40,236 nucleotides of DNA, taken from positions 1 to 40,236 of the forward strand of contig DUMT01000108.1 in NCBI GenBank assembly GCA_012839705.1, read 5' to 3'. The notes beneath the pieces were generated by a model. The model saw only the letters and a program-made list of their open reading frames with translations, made no database searches and was not told the DNA's origin. This DNA comes from Clostridiales bacterium. GTDB lineage: Bacteria; Bacillota; Clostridia; Oscillospirales; Acutalibacteraceae. The translations under genes and the position numbers were made by a program. Positions 8,306-17,145 of the stretch are shown in pieces. How positions within the stretch are numbered: the stretch's first letter is position 1; each line of letters begins with the position of its first letter.

Positions 8306-9592
8306 TTAGTTTTCAGGGACTATGGCGTTGTTTTTAACAAGGGCATCTTTGACATCATCCAACTTGACTTTACAAATCGGCAGAGATTTAAGGCTTGCTA
8401 ATGCGGCGGCGGCGCCTGCTGCCTGGCCCATTGCCATGCAGCTTGCCTTCACCCTGTAAGCGCTGTGCGCCAGCCGGTCGCCGCCGACACAGCGGCCTGC
8501 AACCATTAAATTCTCAAAGCCTTTAACCTGCAGCGCGCTAAACGGGATAGTCGGCAGGCAGCCTTTTTCAAGAAAAATATTGTGCAATGTATCGTCTCCG
8601 TTTTTGTGAAGGTCAATGGGGTAGTAGGAATAACAAATGCTGTCAGGATATTTTTTTCCGGAGACGTAATCCTCAACGGTAATGTACGTATTTCCGATAA
8701 TCCTGCGGGATTCCCGGGCGGCGACGTTTGGCGCACAGCTTAAGATTTCAAGGGACTGGGCGCCCTCCTGGGATTTCATCCATTTATAAAGCCTGGCAAT
8801 GGACCTGCGCCCTTCAATTTCAGCCGCCGAACGGCTCTCGCTGTCGGCGTTGTTTATATCTACATGGTTTATGTTGTTTCCGTATTTGGAAAAAGCGCTG
8901 TGAGCCTGGTCAACTCCGGACCAGAAATCTTCCCTCTTAACTTCTCCTTTTTGTATAGCCTGGCGAAGGCTTTCAATTACGGATTCCCTTTTGATATCCT
9001 TAACGTCATACCCCGTGGGGTAAAAACGCAGGGTTCCGGGTTGCAGCTCATCCCCGATTTCATATTCCGCACCGCTGAAATAAGCAACATCGCCGTCACC
9101 GGTGCAGTCGACAAACTGGCGGCCTTTTATCACCTTTAACCCCTGTTTGGTGGACACCACCACGCCGGTAACTTTGTTGTTTTGGGTGATACTGTCTGCA
9201 ATCCGGTGGTTGTAAAGGATTTTTACACCGGCTTCCAGCAGCATCTCATCCATTAAATGGGCCGCCATGGGTATGTTAACATGGACGCCCTGAAGCGAGT
9301 GGTGAATCCCATCATTCATTTCGGGGATATTGGCATATCCAGCTTCATTCAAACGCTGGACAAACTCCCATCCGATTCCCCGAATAACCGGTTTGGAGCC
9401 GGCGTTGAAAAGGGCTATCTCGTTATTGCCTCCGAAGGTCAGTATTCCTCCAGGCATACCGGTATCTTCAATCAGGCATACATCAGCCCCAAGCCTGCCC
9501 GCCTGTACCGCGGCAGTAAACCCTGCTACGCCGCATCCGCAGACCACCACATCATAAACCTTTGATTCCGCTAATTCTTTAGAATATATCAT
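8306..9592 (-). CDS. FAD-dependent oxidoreductase
   Basis: 428 aa. The N-terminal dinucleotide-binding fold is clear: YDVVVCGCGVAGFTAA (GxGxxG at residues 19-24), ending in the acidic LIED, then MPGGILTFGG. A second FAD-binding region is FVDCTGDGDVAYFSG. The C-terminal block LMVAGRCVGGDRLAHSAYR followed by AMGQAAGAAAALA is typical of the FAD_oxidored group (PF12831-like). Such proteins are frequent in clusters for plant or host polysaccharides, but their substrates are mostly unknown. I chose ATG at 9592 because GGAGG sits just upstream of it. The longer frame to 9652 overlaps the HAD gene. It is the last gene of the minus-strand operon. Confidence 0.9.
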   Translation of the reverse strand: MIYSKELAESKVYDVVVCGCGVAGFTAAVQAGRLGADVCLIEDTGMPGGILTFGGNNEIALFNAGSKPVIRGIGWEFVQRLNEAGYANIPEMNDGIHHSLQGVHVNIPMAAHLMDEMLLEAGVKILYNHRIADSITQNNKVTGVVVSTKQGLKVIKGRQFVDCTGDGDVAYFSGAEYEIGDELQPGTLRFYPTGYDVKDIKRESVIESLRQAIQKGEVKREDFWSGVDQAHSAFSKYGNNINHVDINNADSESRSAAEIEGRRSIARLYKWMKSQEGAQSLEILSCAPNVAARESRRIIGNTYITVEDYVSGKKYPDSICYSYYPIDLHKNGDDTLHNIFLEKGCLPTIPFSALQVKGFENLMVAGRCVGGDRLAHSAYRVKASCMAMGQAAGAAAALASLKSLPICKVKLDDVKDALVKNNAIVPEN

Positions 9593-9623
9593 ATTTTCCT
9601 CCAATGATCCGGTGTATCTGATA

Positions 9624-10592
9624 TTATCTGCCCAAAATGATTGGCAGCGCATCCATCAGGTTGGAAACCATGTTGCAGCACAAAGATGTGACACCGCTTT
9701 GCCGGATATTTCCGCCTTCAACTCCTATGCACGGAAAACCTGCCAACCTTGCTGAAACCACGCCGGCTGATGAGTCCTCCAACGCGATTACGCAGCCGTC
9801 ATTTGACGAGAAACCTAAGCCCACCCTTGCCGTTTCCGCATAAAGCCAGGGATGGGGTTTTGGAGCAAGTTCGCCTAAAGTGCCCACCTGTCCTTTAACA
9901 ATGGCAGTACCGGCAGAAATAACGGCATCGTAAAACTCTAAGGGGTCGCCAAGCCCCAAAGTGCGGAACGCAGAAACAATCTCAGGCAGAGCTTTTTCGG
10001 TAAGCCCGCTTGTTACCAGACCTATTTTTATATTATTTTCCTTTAAGGTTAATAAAAACTCCTTCAAATTGGGGGCAGGGCTGAAAGCGTCTGTTTTTCC
10101 CCTGCCTTCCATTATCTCATTCATTTCGTACCGGGTGATTGAAAAATATATATTCCTTGCTTCTTCCACAGTTTTGCCGGGGCAGTATTTATCAATGCAG
10201 TATTGCAGGTGTTCGGATACCGAATGGCCTGAAACAAAGGGGATATCCTCCTGCTTTAACCCAAAGGAGGGGTTATTCATTAAGGTTGCAACAGTTCTTT
10301 CGATTATGTAAATCCAAAAATTTTCGGAATGGACAGAAGTCCCGTCCAAATCCATCAATACACCCTTTGCAGAAGGGCTAAACACCGGCGGATTAAATGG
10401 GTAAAAAGCAGGATAACCCATGGCTGATTTGACGTAGCACAAAGCCTTTTTGTCAAGGTAGATGAACTCCACTTTTTTATCCTTGGGCGTATATATCCCG
10501 GTTACTCCGTTTTCCCCGGTTTTGAACAGCCCGCTGCTGGATTCCTGTAATGAATAAAACTCGTGCTTGTTTCTGATTATGTTTTCCGGCAT
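9624..10592 (-). CDS. HAD-superfamily hydrolase (phosphatase / beta-phosphoglucomutase-like)
   Basis: 322 aa. HAD motifs appear in order: I, LMDLDGTSVHSE (nucleophile Asp in DLDGT, residues 81-85); II, IGLVTSG; III, the lysine of APKPHPW; IV, VIALEDSSAGV. A helical cap lies between I and II, the layout of the beta-phosphoglucomutase/phosphatase subgroup. An unusual ~75-residue N-terminal extension precedes motif I; it is beta-rich (VTGIYTPKDKKVEFIYLD) and unassigned. The ATG at 10592 is preceded by GGGAG inside the end of the regulator gene, whose stop is two bases away, so the two are translationally coupled. Confidence 0.9.
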   Translation of the reverse strand: MPENIIRNKHEFYSLQESSSGLFKTGENGVTGIYTPKDKKVEFIYLDKKALCYVKSAMGYPAFYPFNPPVFSPSAKGVLMDLDGTSVHSENFWIYIIERTVATLMNNPSFGLKQEDIPFVSGHSVSEHLQYCIDKYCPGKTVEEARNIYFSITRYEMNEIMEGRGKTDAFSPAPNLKEFLLTLKENNIKIGLVTSGLTEKALPEIVSAFRTLGLGDPLEFYDAVISAGTAIVKGQVGTLGELAPKPHPWLYAETARVGLGFSSNDGCVIALEDSSAGVVSARLAGFPCIGVEGGNIRQSGVTSLCCNMVSNLMDALPIILGR

Positions 10593-10594
10593 TT

Positions 10595-11722
10595 TTATTC
10601 TCCCTGTGCAGTTTGTTTGAAATCGCAGGTTGTTGTGCCAACCACCAGTTTAACATCTACCACAACGTCAATGTCGCTTGGCGGCAGGTTGGACAACCGT
10701 TGCAGCATTACATCGGAGGCACGCTTTCCTATTTTGTAAAAATCCTGAGCAACGGTGGTTAGCTCTTTGCCGTTGGACAACGATATTCCTAATCCGTCAA
10801 AGCCAACAATTCCAACCTGTTTAGGCACATCTATGTTAAGAGCAGCACATGAGTTAAAGATACGCTGGGCAAAATAGTCGTTTGTGCAAAACAGGCCGAT
10901 GGTTTTGCCCTGATGCTTCTCGATGATTTGCTTTATGCTGCTCTGAAGCACGTCCGGGTCCTCTGAACCCTGGGTGATAAATAAATGGTTGAATTTTGTG
11001 TCTGATTTATTGTCCTGCACAGCCTTGCAGAAACCAATGTATCTTTGCCGGATAGACTCGTTGAAGTTGAGGTTTATATCTGTAATAAAGTAAACGACAT
11101 CGTATCCGCAATCCACCAGGTGTTCTGTTGCGTGATATCCCCCTTGTTCATTATTTGCATGTATGCAGGGTAGGTCTAAACCGATAATCGGCTGGTCTAT
11201 CAAAACAAAGGGCTTATCATCTGAAATCAGGCTGTAAATATCGCCGCAACTCATCAGGTCCTTTGAAACATAGGCAATAATTCCTGCGCTGGCGGTTGTC
11301 TTTATTGAATTAATCGCATTTACAAAGTCTACACCGTTATCATTGCAATAATGGATCATGGTGTAATATCCGCATTGCGCCAGACGGGTTTGTATACCTT
11401 TTAAAATATTTGTTTCATCCAGCCTTGCAACATTACGGTATTCGGCAAATGGCAATACAACTGAAACAATTTTCGGGCTTAAACCACTCAGGGATTTGCT
11501 GCCTGATAATTCGCTGACAAAGGTACCCTTGCCCTGAATACGGTACACATACCCCAAATCCTTCAGGCGGTCAAGGGCCTTTACAACAGTCGGCCGGCTT
11601 GTTTCAAACTCATCCGCAAGCTCCTGTTCGGTAGGGAGCTGGCTGTTTGGAGAATATAGCCCGCTTTCAATATTTTTTTGAAGAGTTTCAAATATTAATC
11701 GATGTTTTGGAACAGCTTTCAT
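10595..11722 (-). CDS. GntR/LacI hybrid transcriptional regulator
   Basis: 375 aa. Residues 1-68 are a GntR-type winged helix: LPTEQELADEFETSRPTVVK is the recognition region and GYVYRIQGKGTFV the wing. Residues ~85-365 form a LacI-type periplasmic-binding-like sugar sensor with VSVVLPFAEYRN, VLIDQPIIG, QGGYHATEHLVDCGYD, GLFCTNDYFAQR and VGIVGFDGLG. This architecture is that of AraR of Bacillus, normally a repressor released by sugar. ATG at 11722 is preceded by GAGGGG. It heads the minus-strand operon and is divergent from the large plus-strand series, so it is the best candidate for controlling both through the 11723-12090 region. Confidence 0.93.
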   Translation of the reverse strand: MKAVPKHRLIFETLQKNIESGLYSPNSQLPTEQELADEFETSRPTVVKALDRLKDLGYVYRIQGKGTFVSELSGSKSLSGLSPKIVSVVLPFAEYRNVARLDETNILKGIQTRLAQCGYYTMIHYCNDNGVDFVNAINSIKTTASAGIIAYVSKDLMSCGDIYSLISDDKPFVLIDQPIIGLDLPCIHANNEQGGYHATEHLVDCGYDVVYFITDINLNFNESIRQRYIGFCKAVQDNKSDTKFNHLFITQGSEDPDVLQSSIKQIIEKHQGKTIGLFCTNDYFAQRIFNSCAALNIDVPKQVGIVGFDGLGISLSNGKELTTVAQDFYKIGKRASDVMLQRLSNLPPSDIDVVVDVKLVVGTTTCDFKQTAQGE

Positions 11723-11765
11723 ATATATACCCCTCTAAAATTGTATTATCAACTTTATTAGTATC

Positions 11766-11794
11766 AGTATAAAATTATTATGTTGTAATGTCAA
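11766..11794 (-). promoter_or_regulatory. Sigma-A promoter for the regulator operon
   Basis: Read on the minus strand: -35 TTGACA (11794-11789), a 17-bp spacer and -10 TATACT (11771-11766). The start codon at 11722 is ~45 bp downstream of the -10. A near-consensus promoter. Confidence 0.8.
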
Positions 11795-11828
11795 TGCTTT
11801 TGTCGAAATCTTAAAATATTGGTTAAAA

Positions 11829-11857
11829 TTGACTATATATACTGGAAAATTTAGTAT
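11829..11857 (+). promoter_or_regulatory. Possible upstream plus-strand promoter
   Basis: TTGACT (11829-11834), a 17-bp spacer and TAGTAT (11852-11857). If used, it would start ~75 bp upstream of the stronger promoter at 11905 and give the operon a long leader. Weaker match, AT-rich context. Confidence 0.4.
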
Positions 11858-11883
11858 TCTTTTAGAATTTAGTAACATCGGGC

Positions 11884-11896
11884 ACAAATTATTTGT
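11884..11896. promoter_or_regulatory. Candidate operator palindrome
   Basis: ACAAAT-T-ATTTGT is a perfect 6-bp inverted repeat with one central base, 8 bp upstream of the -35 of the 11905 promoter. ATTTGT/ACAAAT half-sites resemble those bound by AraR-like GntR/LacI hybrids (family knowledge), and such a regulator is encoded next door. A further ATTTGT half-site lies at 11912-11917, inside the promoter spacer. Confidence 0.5.
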
Positions 11897-11904
11897 ATAC
11901 GCTA

Positions 11905-11933
11905 TTGATTTATTTGTAGAGTATGTGTATAAT
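11905..11933 (+). promoter_or_regulatory. Main sigma-A promoter of the large glycan operon
   Basis: TTGATT (11905-11910), a 17-bp spacer and TATAAT (11928-11933). Transcription should begin near 11940, giving a ~150-nt leader before the ATG at 12091. The leader holds an extra strong Shine-Dalgarno-like sequence at 11999-12008 with no ATG after it. The real ribosome binding site is AGGAGG at 12077-12082. Confidence 0.8.
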
Positions 11934-12090
11934 AGTTGTAAAGTCAATACCTAAACGCATTACCAATTAAATTCCAATTGATAAGATATTTAATTTCAGG
12001 GAAGGAGGTACATATTTACCATAATAATACAACATTGCTGCTCGGTTTTAAAGAGCGTATTGAAAATTAATTAAACAGGAGGATTCAGGC

Positions 12091-15000
12091 ATGAAGAAAA
12101 AGCACATTGGAATCTTTGCGGCACTGATGATTCTGCTGAACCTTGTTGTCCCGGTTTCTCTTCTGGGTTCATCTGAATCAGAAATCCCCGAAGGCTACAG
12201 TGCCACCGCCCCTGCCGGGGTAATCCTCAAGGCTGGGGAATATTACAGGCAACTGACCAGCTTTGAAGGCAATGGAGTAAAACCGGAACACATCGACACA
12301 AAACGCAAATATTCTGATCAGAATGCTGTTACCGGCGAAAAGAGCTTTGAAATTACCTTTAATGACGGCTCGTCTAACGCAATTCAGATAACCGAGTTCA
12401 GGTTCGGAGAAGACTCAAGCGTACAAACCAAGGTTGATTTTACAGCCGCCAAATATCTGCAGTTCTATGTAAAGAATACAATGGCAACCGAACTGCACAT
12501 GGATGTTATTGAGTTGGGCAACGGCGGTACATATGCCAAAATCAAGCGCGATGTTCAGGTGGACTTCTATAATACTGAAACCAATACCTGGACCAAAATC
12601 ACCACTAAACCCGCCGGCAACAGTAATTATACCTGCATACCCATTGATGGGGGAACTGCCGGATTTGTGAGGATCCCGATTTCAGAGAACATATTTGAAA
12701 ACCTGACGGCGATTTCCTTAAGCAAAGTTGACAACTTCCGCATTTGGTTCCAGGCTCCGGGATGTGTGGGCGGCTCCAAAGCCTACCTCGACGAAATAGG
12801 ATTGGTTCATGTACCTGGCACAGTGCAGGAAGATATTTACGAGCCATATCCCGCAGCCAGGCTCCAGAGCGGCCAGGCATTCAAGCTGATTACCAGCTTT
12901 GAAGGAAATACCGGCGTAGGAAATTCCACAAGCTATACAAACAATAACGACCGCTGGAAATATGTAAATTCAAATGCGGCCACCGGAAATACCGCAGTTG
13001 AACTTGCATACAACAACGGAAATGTTAACGGTCATATCAACTTGTCCATTCCCCTTTCCGGCAGCGCTGCCAACTGGTCAAAAGCCAGTTACCTGCAGTT
13101 CTACGTGGAAAACACAGACGTCCTTCCGATGGATGTTTTCTACTTTAAGATTATTTCCGGTACTACCGAGATGGAAATCAAGAACGGCGCAAAGGGGATA
13201 CTTTACTACGATATCAGACAGAATGTATGGATGGAGCTGCCGGTAACGGCTACTGCAAAATATAATAATGTCCATGGTATAAAGGTGCCCAGCAGCGCCA
13301 AAGGCGTTGTCCGCATCCCCCTGACAGCAGAAGTGTTCAGTAACTTTAATGCTAATTTGCTGTCTTCGATGACTCGTATCAGCATTTACACTCATATCGG
13401 CGGCCACAATGCCGGTGCCAAGGCTTACTTCGATGACTTCGGCCTGGTAAGCGGACCCGCAACTACCAATACAACCGATGCTCCCTGGGGATATACAAGG
13501 AATCCTTCCCAGAACGTTCAGCTGCTGGCTGACCAGTACTTCAAGCTGCTGACAGGCTTCGAAGGAGTTGGTATCCGTGCTTCTGACATCAACACCACCG
13601 ATTCAAAGGTAAAGCTTGAGTATTCGGCTGATCACGCCGGCAGCGGCAGCAAATCCGCAAAGTTCACTTTCCATGACGGCGGCAACAACACAGTAAAAAT
13701 TATCAGCTATGATTTCGAGTCAAAACCTGTTTCAAACAACTGGTCCGAGGCAAAATACCTCCAGTTCTATGTAAACAACCCAAATTCCAGTCCGTTGCAG
13801 CTTGGAAATATCCAGTACTACTACGCTGGTTCGGAGCGCCCGCTGAAGGAAGGCGTTGAGGTTTCCTTCTGCAACGCCGATACACGTATGTGGTCCACAC
13901 TTGTAACCAAGAAAATGGCTAACACCAACTACACAGGCGTTGAGATTCCCGCAAACACCCGCGGCGTGGTACGTATTCCTCTGAATGCTGACACCTACAA
14001 TAAGTACAACCAAAATGAAATGAGCGCAATTGAGCGCGTGGTTATGTTCGTCCAGATGCCCGGATGCTCAAATCCGTCATATGCATACATTGATGATTTG
14101 GGTCTGATCGCAGGTGCGGACAACAAATTCCCCGAATTGACCGATTATGAAGAAACCGATGAGGTTCAGCTCAACCCCGGCGAGAAATTCAAGAGAATTA
14201 CCGGATTTGAAGACGATTCAGTGCCCTATGTTTCAGATGCTCCTGCCGGAACAATCTGGAAAGATACTGAGAATGTGAATAGCGGAAACTACTCTCTGGC
14301 TATTAAATACACTGATGGTTCAGCAGCAGGACACCGCAACTTCTCTCTCGATACTTCCGGCGTCAACTTCAGCGACTGGAGCAAAGCAAAATACCTGCAG
14401 TTCTATGTAAAGAACACATCCACAAGGCCTGACCTCCAGCTGTTCTACATCCAGGTCAACCGCGGCAACAAGATGGTCAACTACGGCGCTACAGGCATTA
14501 AGCTCTTCAATAAAGCCACAGGCCGCTGGTCTGATTTGGAAGTTGTACCGAACAGCGACCACTACCTGGGCAATACCGATCCCAAGGTCTATGTTCCCAC
14601 CATCTGCATCCCCGCAGGGTTTGAAGGATATGTAAGAATTCCTCTTACAAATGAAAACTTTACCAACTGCACTTTGTCCGATGAGTTGCCCAACATCACC
14701 CGCTTTGCTATGTACTCGCTGCTCAAAGGGTTTGCTTCCCCTGTTACCGTTTATTACGACGATTTCGGTCTGGTAACATACGAGGGCGACGAAGCACCTG
14801 AATATGTAGATTATCCCGTAAATCCCGGTGATGACGAAGAACCCGGCGATGACCTGGACGATGGCCAGGACGATCCCTATCTTGACCGTGAAACCGTATT
14901 TGATTTAAGCGGCGTAATCCTCGGCCTTGACGGCAAGCCTTTGGCAAATGCAAAGGTAACTTTGAACGATGAAGTAACAGTTACTACAGACAGCAAAGGT

Positions 15001-15399
15001 CAATACCTGTTCAAGTCGGTAAAAACCGGCCTGCATGAAATAAAAGTAGAAGGTTCCGATGGAACTGATTACAGCTACATTACGTTTGAAGTTTTGACCG
15101 GTTTTGAAACACGATATGCTGGAACCAATATTCGCATTGGATACCAGGAAAGCGCTCTCATGATTAATTTCCAGATTGGAGAATTGGGCCCTGAAATCTT
15201 ATCAGTATCCAACGGAAAAGTAACACCGGATAATAACGGCGGAGACCAGCCCGGTGACTCTGACGATAAGGATGAAGATAATAACGGCGGACCCAAAACA
15301 GGTGTTAAACTGCCCTTTATTTCTATTGTGATTTTCGCAGTTTCAATTATAGCTGTTGCTATATCCCTGAAAAAATCCAAATTCCGTTATGTAGCGTGA
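12091..15399 (+). CDS. Secreted surface protein with four ~215-aa repeats and cell-wall anchor
   Basis: 1102 aa. A signal peptide (residues ~1-27, core FAALMILLNLVVPVSLLG) is followed by four repeats starting near residues 44, 255, 474 and 691. Each opens with a FK-/YR-LT-FEG-like phrase, has a central YLQFYVKN element and ends with YLDEIGLV / YFDDFGLV. The pattern suggests jelly-roll carbohydrate-binding modules (inference). Next come an Asp/Pro-rich linker (~905-925) and a carboxypeptidase-regulatory-like domain (~930-1010: SGVILGLDGKPLANAKVTL). The end is acidic linker, GPKTG, a hydrophobic helix and KKSK, like a sortase substrate with a variant LPXTG. First gene of the operon; likely a surface receptor that concentrates the glycan. 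Confidence 0.85.
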   Translation: MKKKHIGIFAALMILLNLVVPVSLLGSSESEIPEGYSATAPAGVILKAGEYYRQLTSFEGNGVKPEHIDTKRKYSDQNAVTGEKSFEITFNDGSSNAIQITEFRFGEDSSVQTKVDFTAAKYLQFYVKNTMATELHMDVIELGNGGTYAKIKRDVQVDFYNTETNTWTKITTKPAGNSNYTCIPIDGGTAGFVRIPISENIFENLTAISLSKVDNFRIWFQAPGCVGGSKAYLDEIGLVHVPGTVQEDIYEPYPAARLQSGQAFKLITSFEGNTGVGNSTSYTNNNDRWKYVNSNAATGNTAVELAYNNGNVNGHINLSIPLSGSAANWSKASYLQFYVENTDVLPMDVFYFKIISGTTEMEIKNGAKGILYYDIRQNVWMELPVTATAKYNNVHGIKVPSSAKGVVRIPLTAEVFSNFNANLLSSMTRISIYTHIGGHNAGAKAYFDDFGLVSGPATTNTTDAPWGYTRNPSQNVQLLADQYFKLLTGFEGVGIRASDINTTDSKVKLEYSADHAGSGSKSAKFTFHDGGNNTVKIISYDFESKPVSNNWSEAKYLQFYVNNPNSSPLQLGNIQYYYAGSERPLKEGVEVSFCNADTRMWSTLVTKKMANTNYTGVEIPANTRGVVRIPLNADTYNKYNQNEMSAIERVVMFVQMPGCSNPSYAYIDDLGLIAGADNKFPELTDYEETDEVQLNPGEKFKRITGFEDDSVPYVSDAPAGTIWKDTENVNSGNYSLAIKYTDGSAAGHRNFSLDTSGVNFSDWSKAKYLQFYVKNTSTRPDLQLFYIQVNRGNKMVNYGATGIKLFNKATGRWSDLEVVPNSDHYLGNTDPKVYVPTICIPAGFEGYVRIPLTNENFTNCTLSDELPNITRFAMYSLLKGFASPVTVYYDDFGLVTYEGDEAPEYVDYPVNPGDDEEPGDDLDDGQDDPYLDRETVFDLSGVILGLDGKPLANAKVTLNDEVTVTTDSKGQYLFKSVKTGLHEIKVEGSDGTDYSYITFEVLTGFETRYAGTNIRIGYQESALMINFQIGELGPEILSVSNGKVTPDNNGGDQPGDSDDKDEDNNGGPKTGVKLPFISIVIFAVSIIAVAISLKKSKFRYVA
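12220..14790 (+). repeat. Four in-frame domain repeats, ~640-660 bp each
   Basis: Protein-level repeats inside the surface protein, starting near 12220, 12855, 13511 and 14161. Common landmarks are the LT-FEG opening, YLQFYVKN/VEN/VNN, GVVRIPL/GFVRIPI and a final aspartate-rich D-GLV. The DNA copies have clearly diverged, so the duplications are old. Confidence 0.85.
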
Positions 15400-15435
15400 G
15401 AGCATCCGGCAGACTCTTAGAAAGGAGAGCGTCGT

Positions 15436-17049
15436 ATGAATCATAAGAATCATATGAATAAAACTCTAAGCAGACTTACTGTTGCAGCACTGTTGTTAGC
15501 ACTTTTGCTAACAACAGTTGGCTGCGGCGTTAAGGTAAATCCTGATGATAAAAATACCGATTCAACATCTTCTACCGGTACTGAGAGTACCATTGCAGAT
15601 GAAAACTCGGAGCCGTCGGATACCGAGGATACTACTACTCCGGGAGATGGCCAAAGCAACACCGATAACACATCATCGAATACCGGCGACAACAAAACCG
15701 ACGGCAAAAATAACGGGACAACCAAGAATAATAACAATAACAGCAAAACCACAACGACTTCCAAATCCGGCTTTAAAGAGCCTGTTTATGATTTGAAAGG
15801 CAGAGAAATCGTAATTGCCTGGGAACATGCTGTCCCGAATATGTCCAAAAACACCATTTTCAATGAAAGCATCAAGCTTACCGAGAAAAAGTACAACGTT
15901 AAATTCAAATTCGTACAGCAATCCGATTACTTCAAGCTTTACATGACACTTATCAACGACCATGCGGCAGGCAAAGCCACTTATGACGCAGTCAATCTGC
16001 GCGGTTATGATGTTTTCCCCAGCGCAGCCAATTCGGGTGCCATCCTTGAAGTAAACAAGTATTATGATTTTGCCAATGACCCCACATGGAACATAGACTT
16101 TTTCAAGGATCTGGGTGTGTTCAAGAAGAACAGATACGGAATCCCCTATTCACCCAACGACATGGGCAACGGCATTTGGTACAACCGTCAGCTCCTGAGG
16201 AAATTCAATGTTCCTGACCTGTGGACATATGTCAACAACGATACATGGAACTGGACAACATTCCGTGCAGTGTGCAAAAAGCTGACACAGGACACCAACG
16301 GAGACGGAAAGCCTGATTACTGGGCATTCACATCCTCCGACCCGTGGCTGGATTTCATCTTCGCAAACGGCGCTACCCTGATTTCTTCCGGCGTCAACGG
16401 TGCTCCCAAAGTATCTTTGGACAGCAAAGCGGCTCTGGAAGCCATCCAGTTTATTGCAGACCTCCACATGATTGACAACACAATCCCGGATGGCAAAGAA
16501 CTGGGTGCAATTACCGACAAGCCCTTTAACGCGATGTTCACCGGCAAAGTTGCCATGGCGACCTACCATGCCCGTTACGGTGCCGTTCTGGAGCAGATGG
16601 GTATTCCGTCATCAGACATCGGCTGGATTTATCTGCCGAAGGGCCCGTCAGCAAAGACTTACATAACAGCAACCGGAACCATGCCGGATATGTTTGTTAT
16701 CCCGCGCAATGTAAATGCTCCGAAGGAAGTTACAGCAGTAATTCAGGACCTCGCTGCATACTGGGATACATCCCGCGAAGTGAAACGCAATGTCAATGAC
16801 AAGATTGACGAGCTGTATAATGCGTTAAAAACTTCTCTTGATGCCAATGCCAAGAAGGTTCTGTATTATCAGGCTCAAAACCCGGTATTCACATTAACCA
16901 ATAACTATACCTTGTCAAATACATTGCAAAATGATTTGTGGCCATCAATTCTTAAAGGAAAATCAGTTAAATCAGCTGTTGATTCCGTTAAATCAACACT
17001 TCAAAAAGAAGTAACAGACAAATATAACGGTACTTCTGTCTCCAAATAA
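15436..17049 (+). CDS. Extracellular solute-binding lipoprotein (CUT1 type)
   Basis: 537 aa. A lipoprotein signal ends at LLTTVGC (Cys ~30). A very long, low-complexity Ser/Thr/Asn/Asp tether (residues ~31-110) holds the binding domain away from the membrane. The binding domain (~118-537) has the SBP_bac_1 look: EIVIAWEHAVPN, RYGIPYSPNDMGNGIWYNRQ, DLWTYVNNDTWNWTTF and FTGKVAMATYHARYG. Role: capture of an oligosaccharide for ABC import. ATG 15436 is preceded by AAAGGAG. It is followed by a second, different SBP, so two receptors may feed the permeases downstream. Confidence 0.9.
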   Translation: MNHKNHMNKTLSRLTVAALLLALLLTTVGCGVKVNPDDKNTDSTSSTGTESTIADENSEPSDTEDTTTPGDGQSNTDNTSSNTGDNKTDGKNNGTTKNNNNNSKTTTTSKSGFKEPVYDLKGREIVIAWEHAVPNMSKNTIFNESIKLTEKKYNVKFKFVQQSDYFKLYMTLINDHAAGKATYDAVNLRGYDVFPSAANSGAILEVNKYYDFANDPTWNIDFFKDLGVFKKNRYGIPYSPNDMGNGIWYNRQLLRKFNVPDLWTYVNNDTWNWTTFRAVCKKLTQDTNGDGKPDYWAFTSSDPWLDFIFANGATLISSGVNGAPKVSLDSKAALEAIQFIADLHMIDNTIPDGKELGAITDKPFNAMFTGKVAMATYHARYGAVLEQMGIPSSDIGWIYLPKGPSAKTYITATGTMPDMFVIPRNVNAPKEVTAVIQDLAAYWDTSREVKRNVNDKIDELYNALKTSLDANAKKVLYYQAQNPVFTLTNNYTLSNTLQNDLWPSILKGKSVKSAVDSVKSTLQKEVTDKYNGTSVSK

Positions 17050-17063
17050 CGTCCAAAACTTGG

Positions 17064-17123
17064 AAAGGATGAAGGGTTGTATGGGTTATTCTAAAGGCAT
17101 AACAGGGCAACTCTTCATCCTTT
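17064..17123 (+). other. Intergenic long stem-loop between two SBP genes
   Basis: Arms 17064-17079 and 17108-17123 pair over 16 bp with one G-U pair; the loop is 28 nt. No T-run follows, so it is not a classical terminator. Such stems behind binding-protein genes can stabilise the upstream mRNA segment and raise SBP over permease levels, as in malE-malF (known precedent; here inference). Confidence 0.55.
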
Positions 17124-17145
17124 GCCAATAGTTCAGGAGGAACGT

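Noticed and set aside
11735-11947. Minus-strand open frame of 70 codons in the divergent control region
   Set aside because: AT-rich, no ribosome binding site, no family resemblance, and it covers the promoters and palindrome.
12220-14790. Repeats as a possible CRISPR or satellite array
   Set aside because: Spacing is ~650 bp, the copies are diverged and in frame with a secreted protein, so they are protein domains.
15450-15764. Minus-strand frame rich in Val/Leu/Ser opposite the lipoprotein SBP
   Set aside because: Shadow of the Ser/Thr/Asn/Asp tether codons on the plus strand; the same artefact occurs opposite the tether of the 29801 gene.
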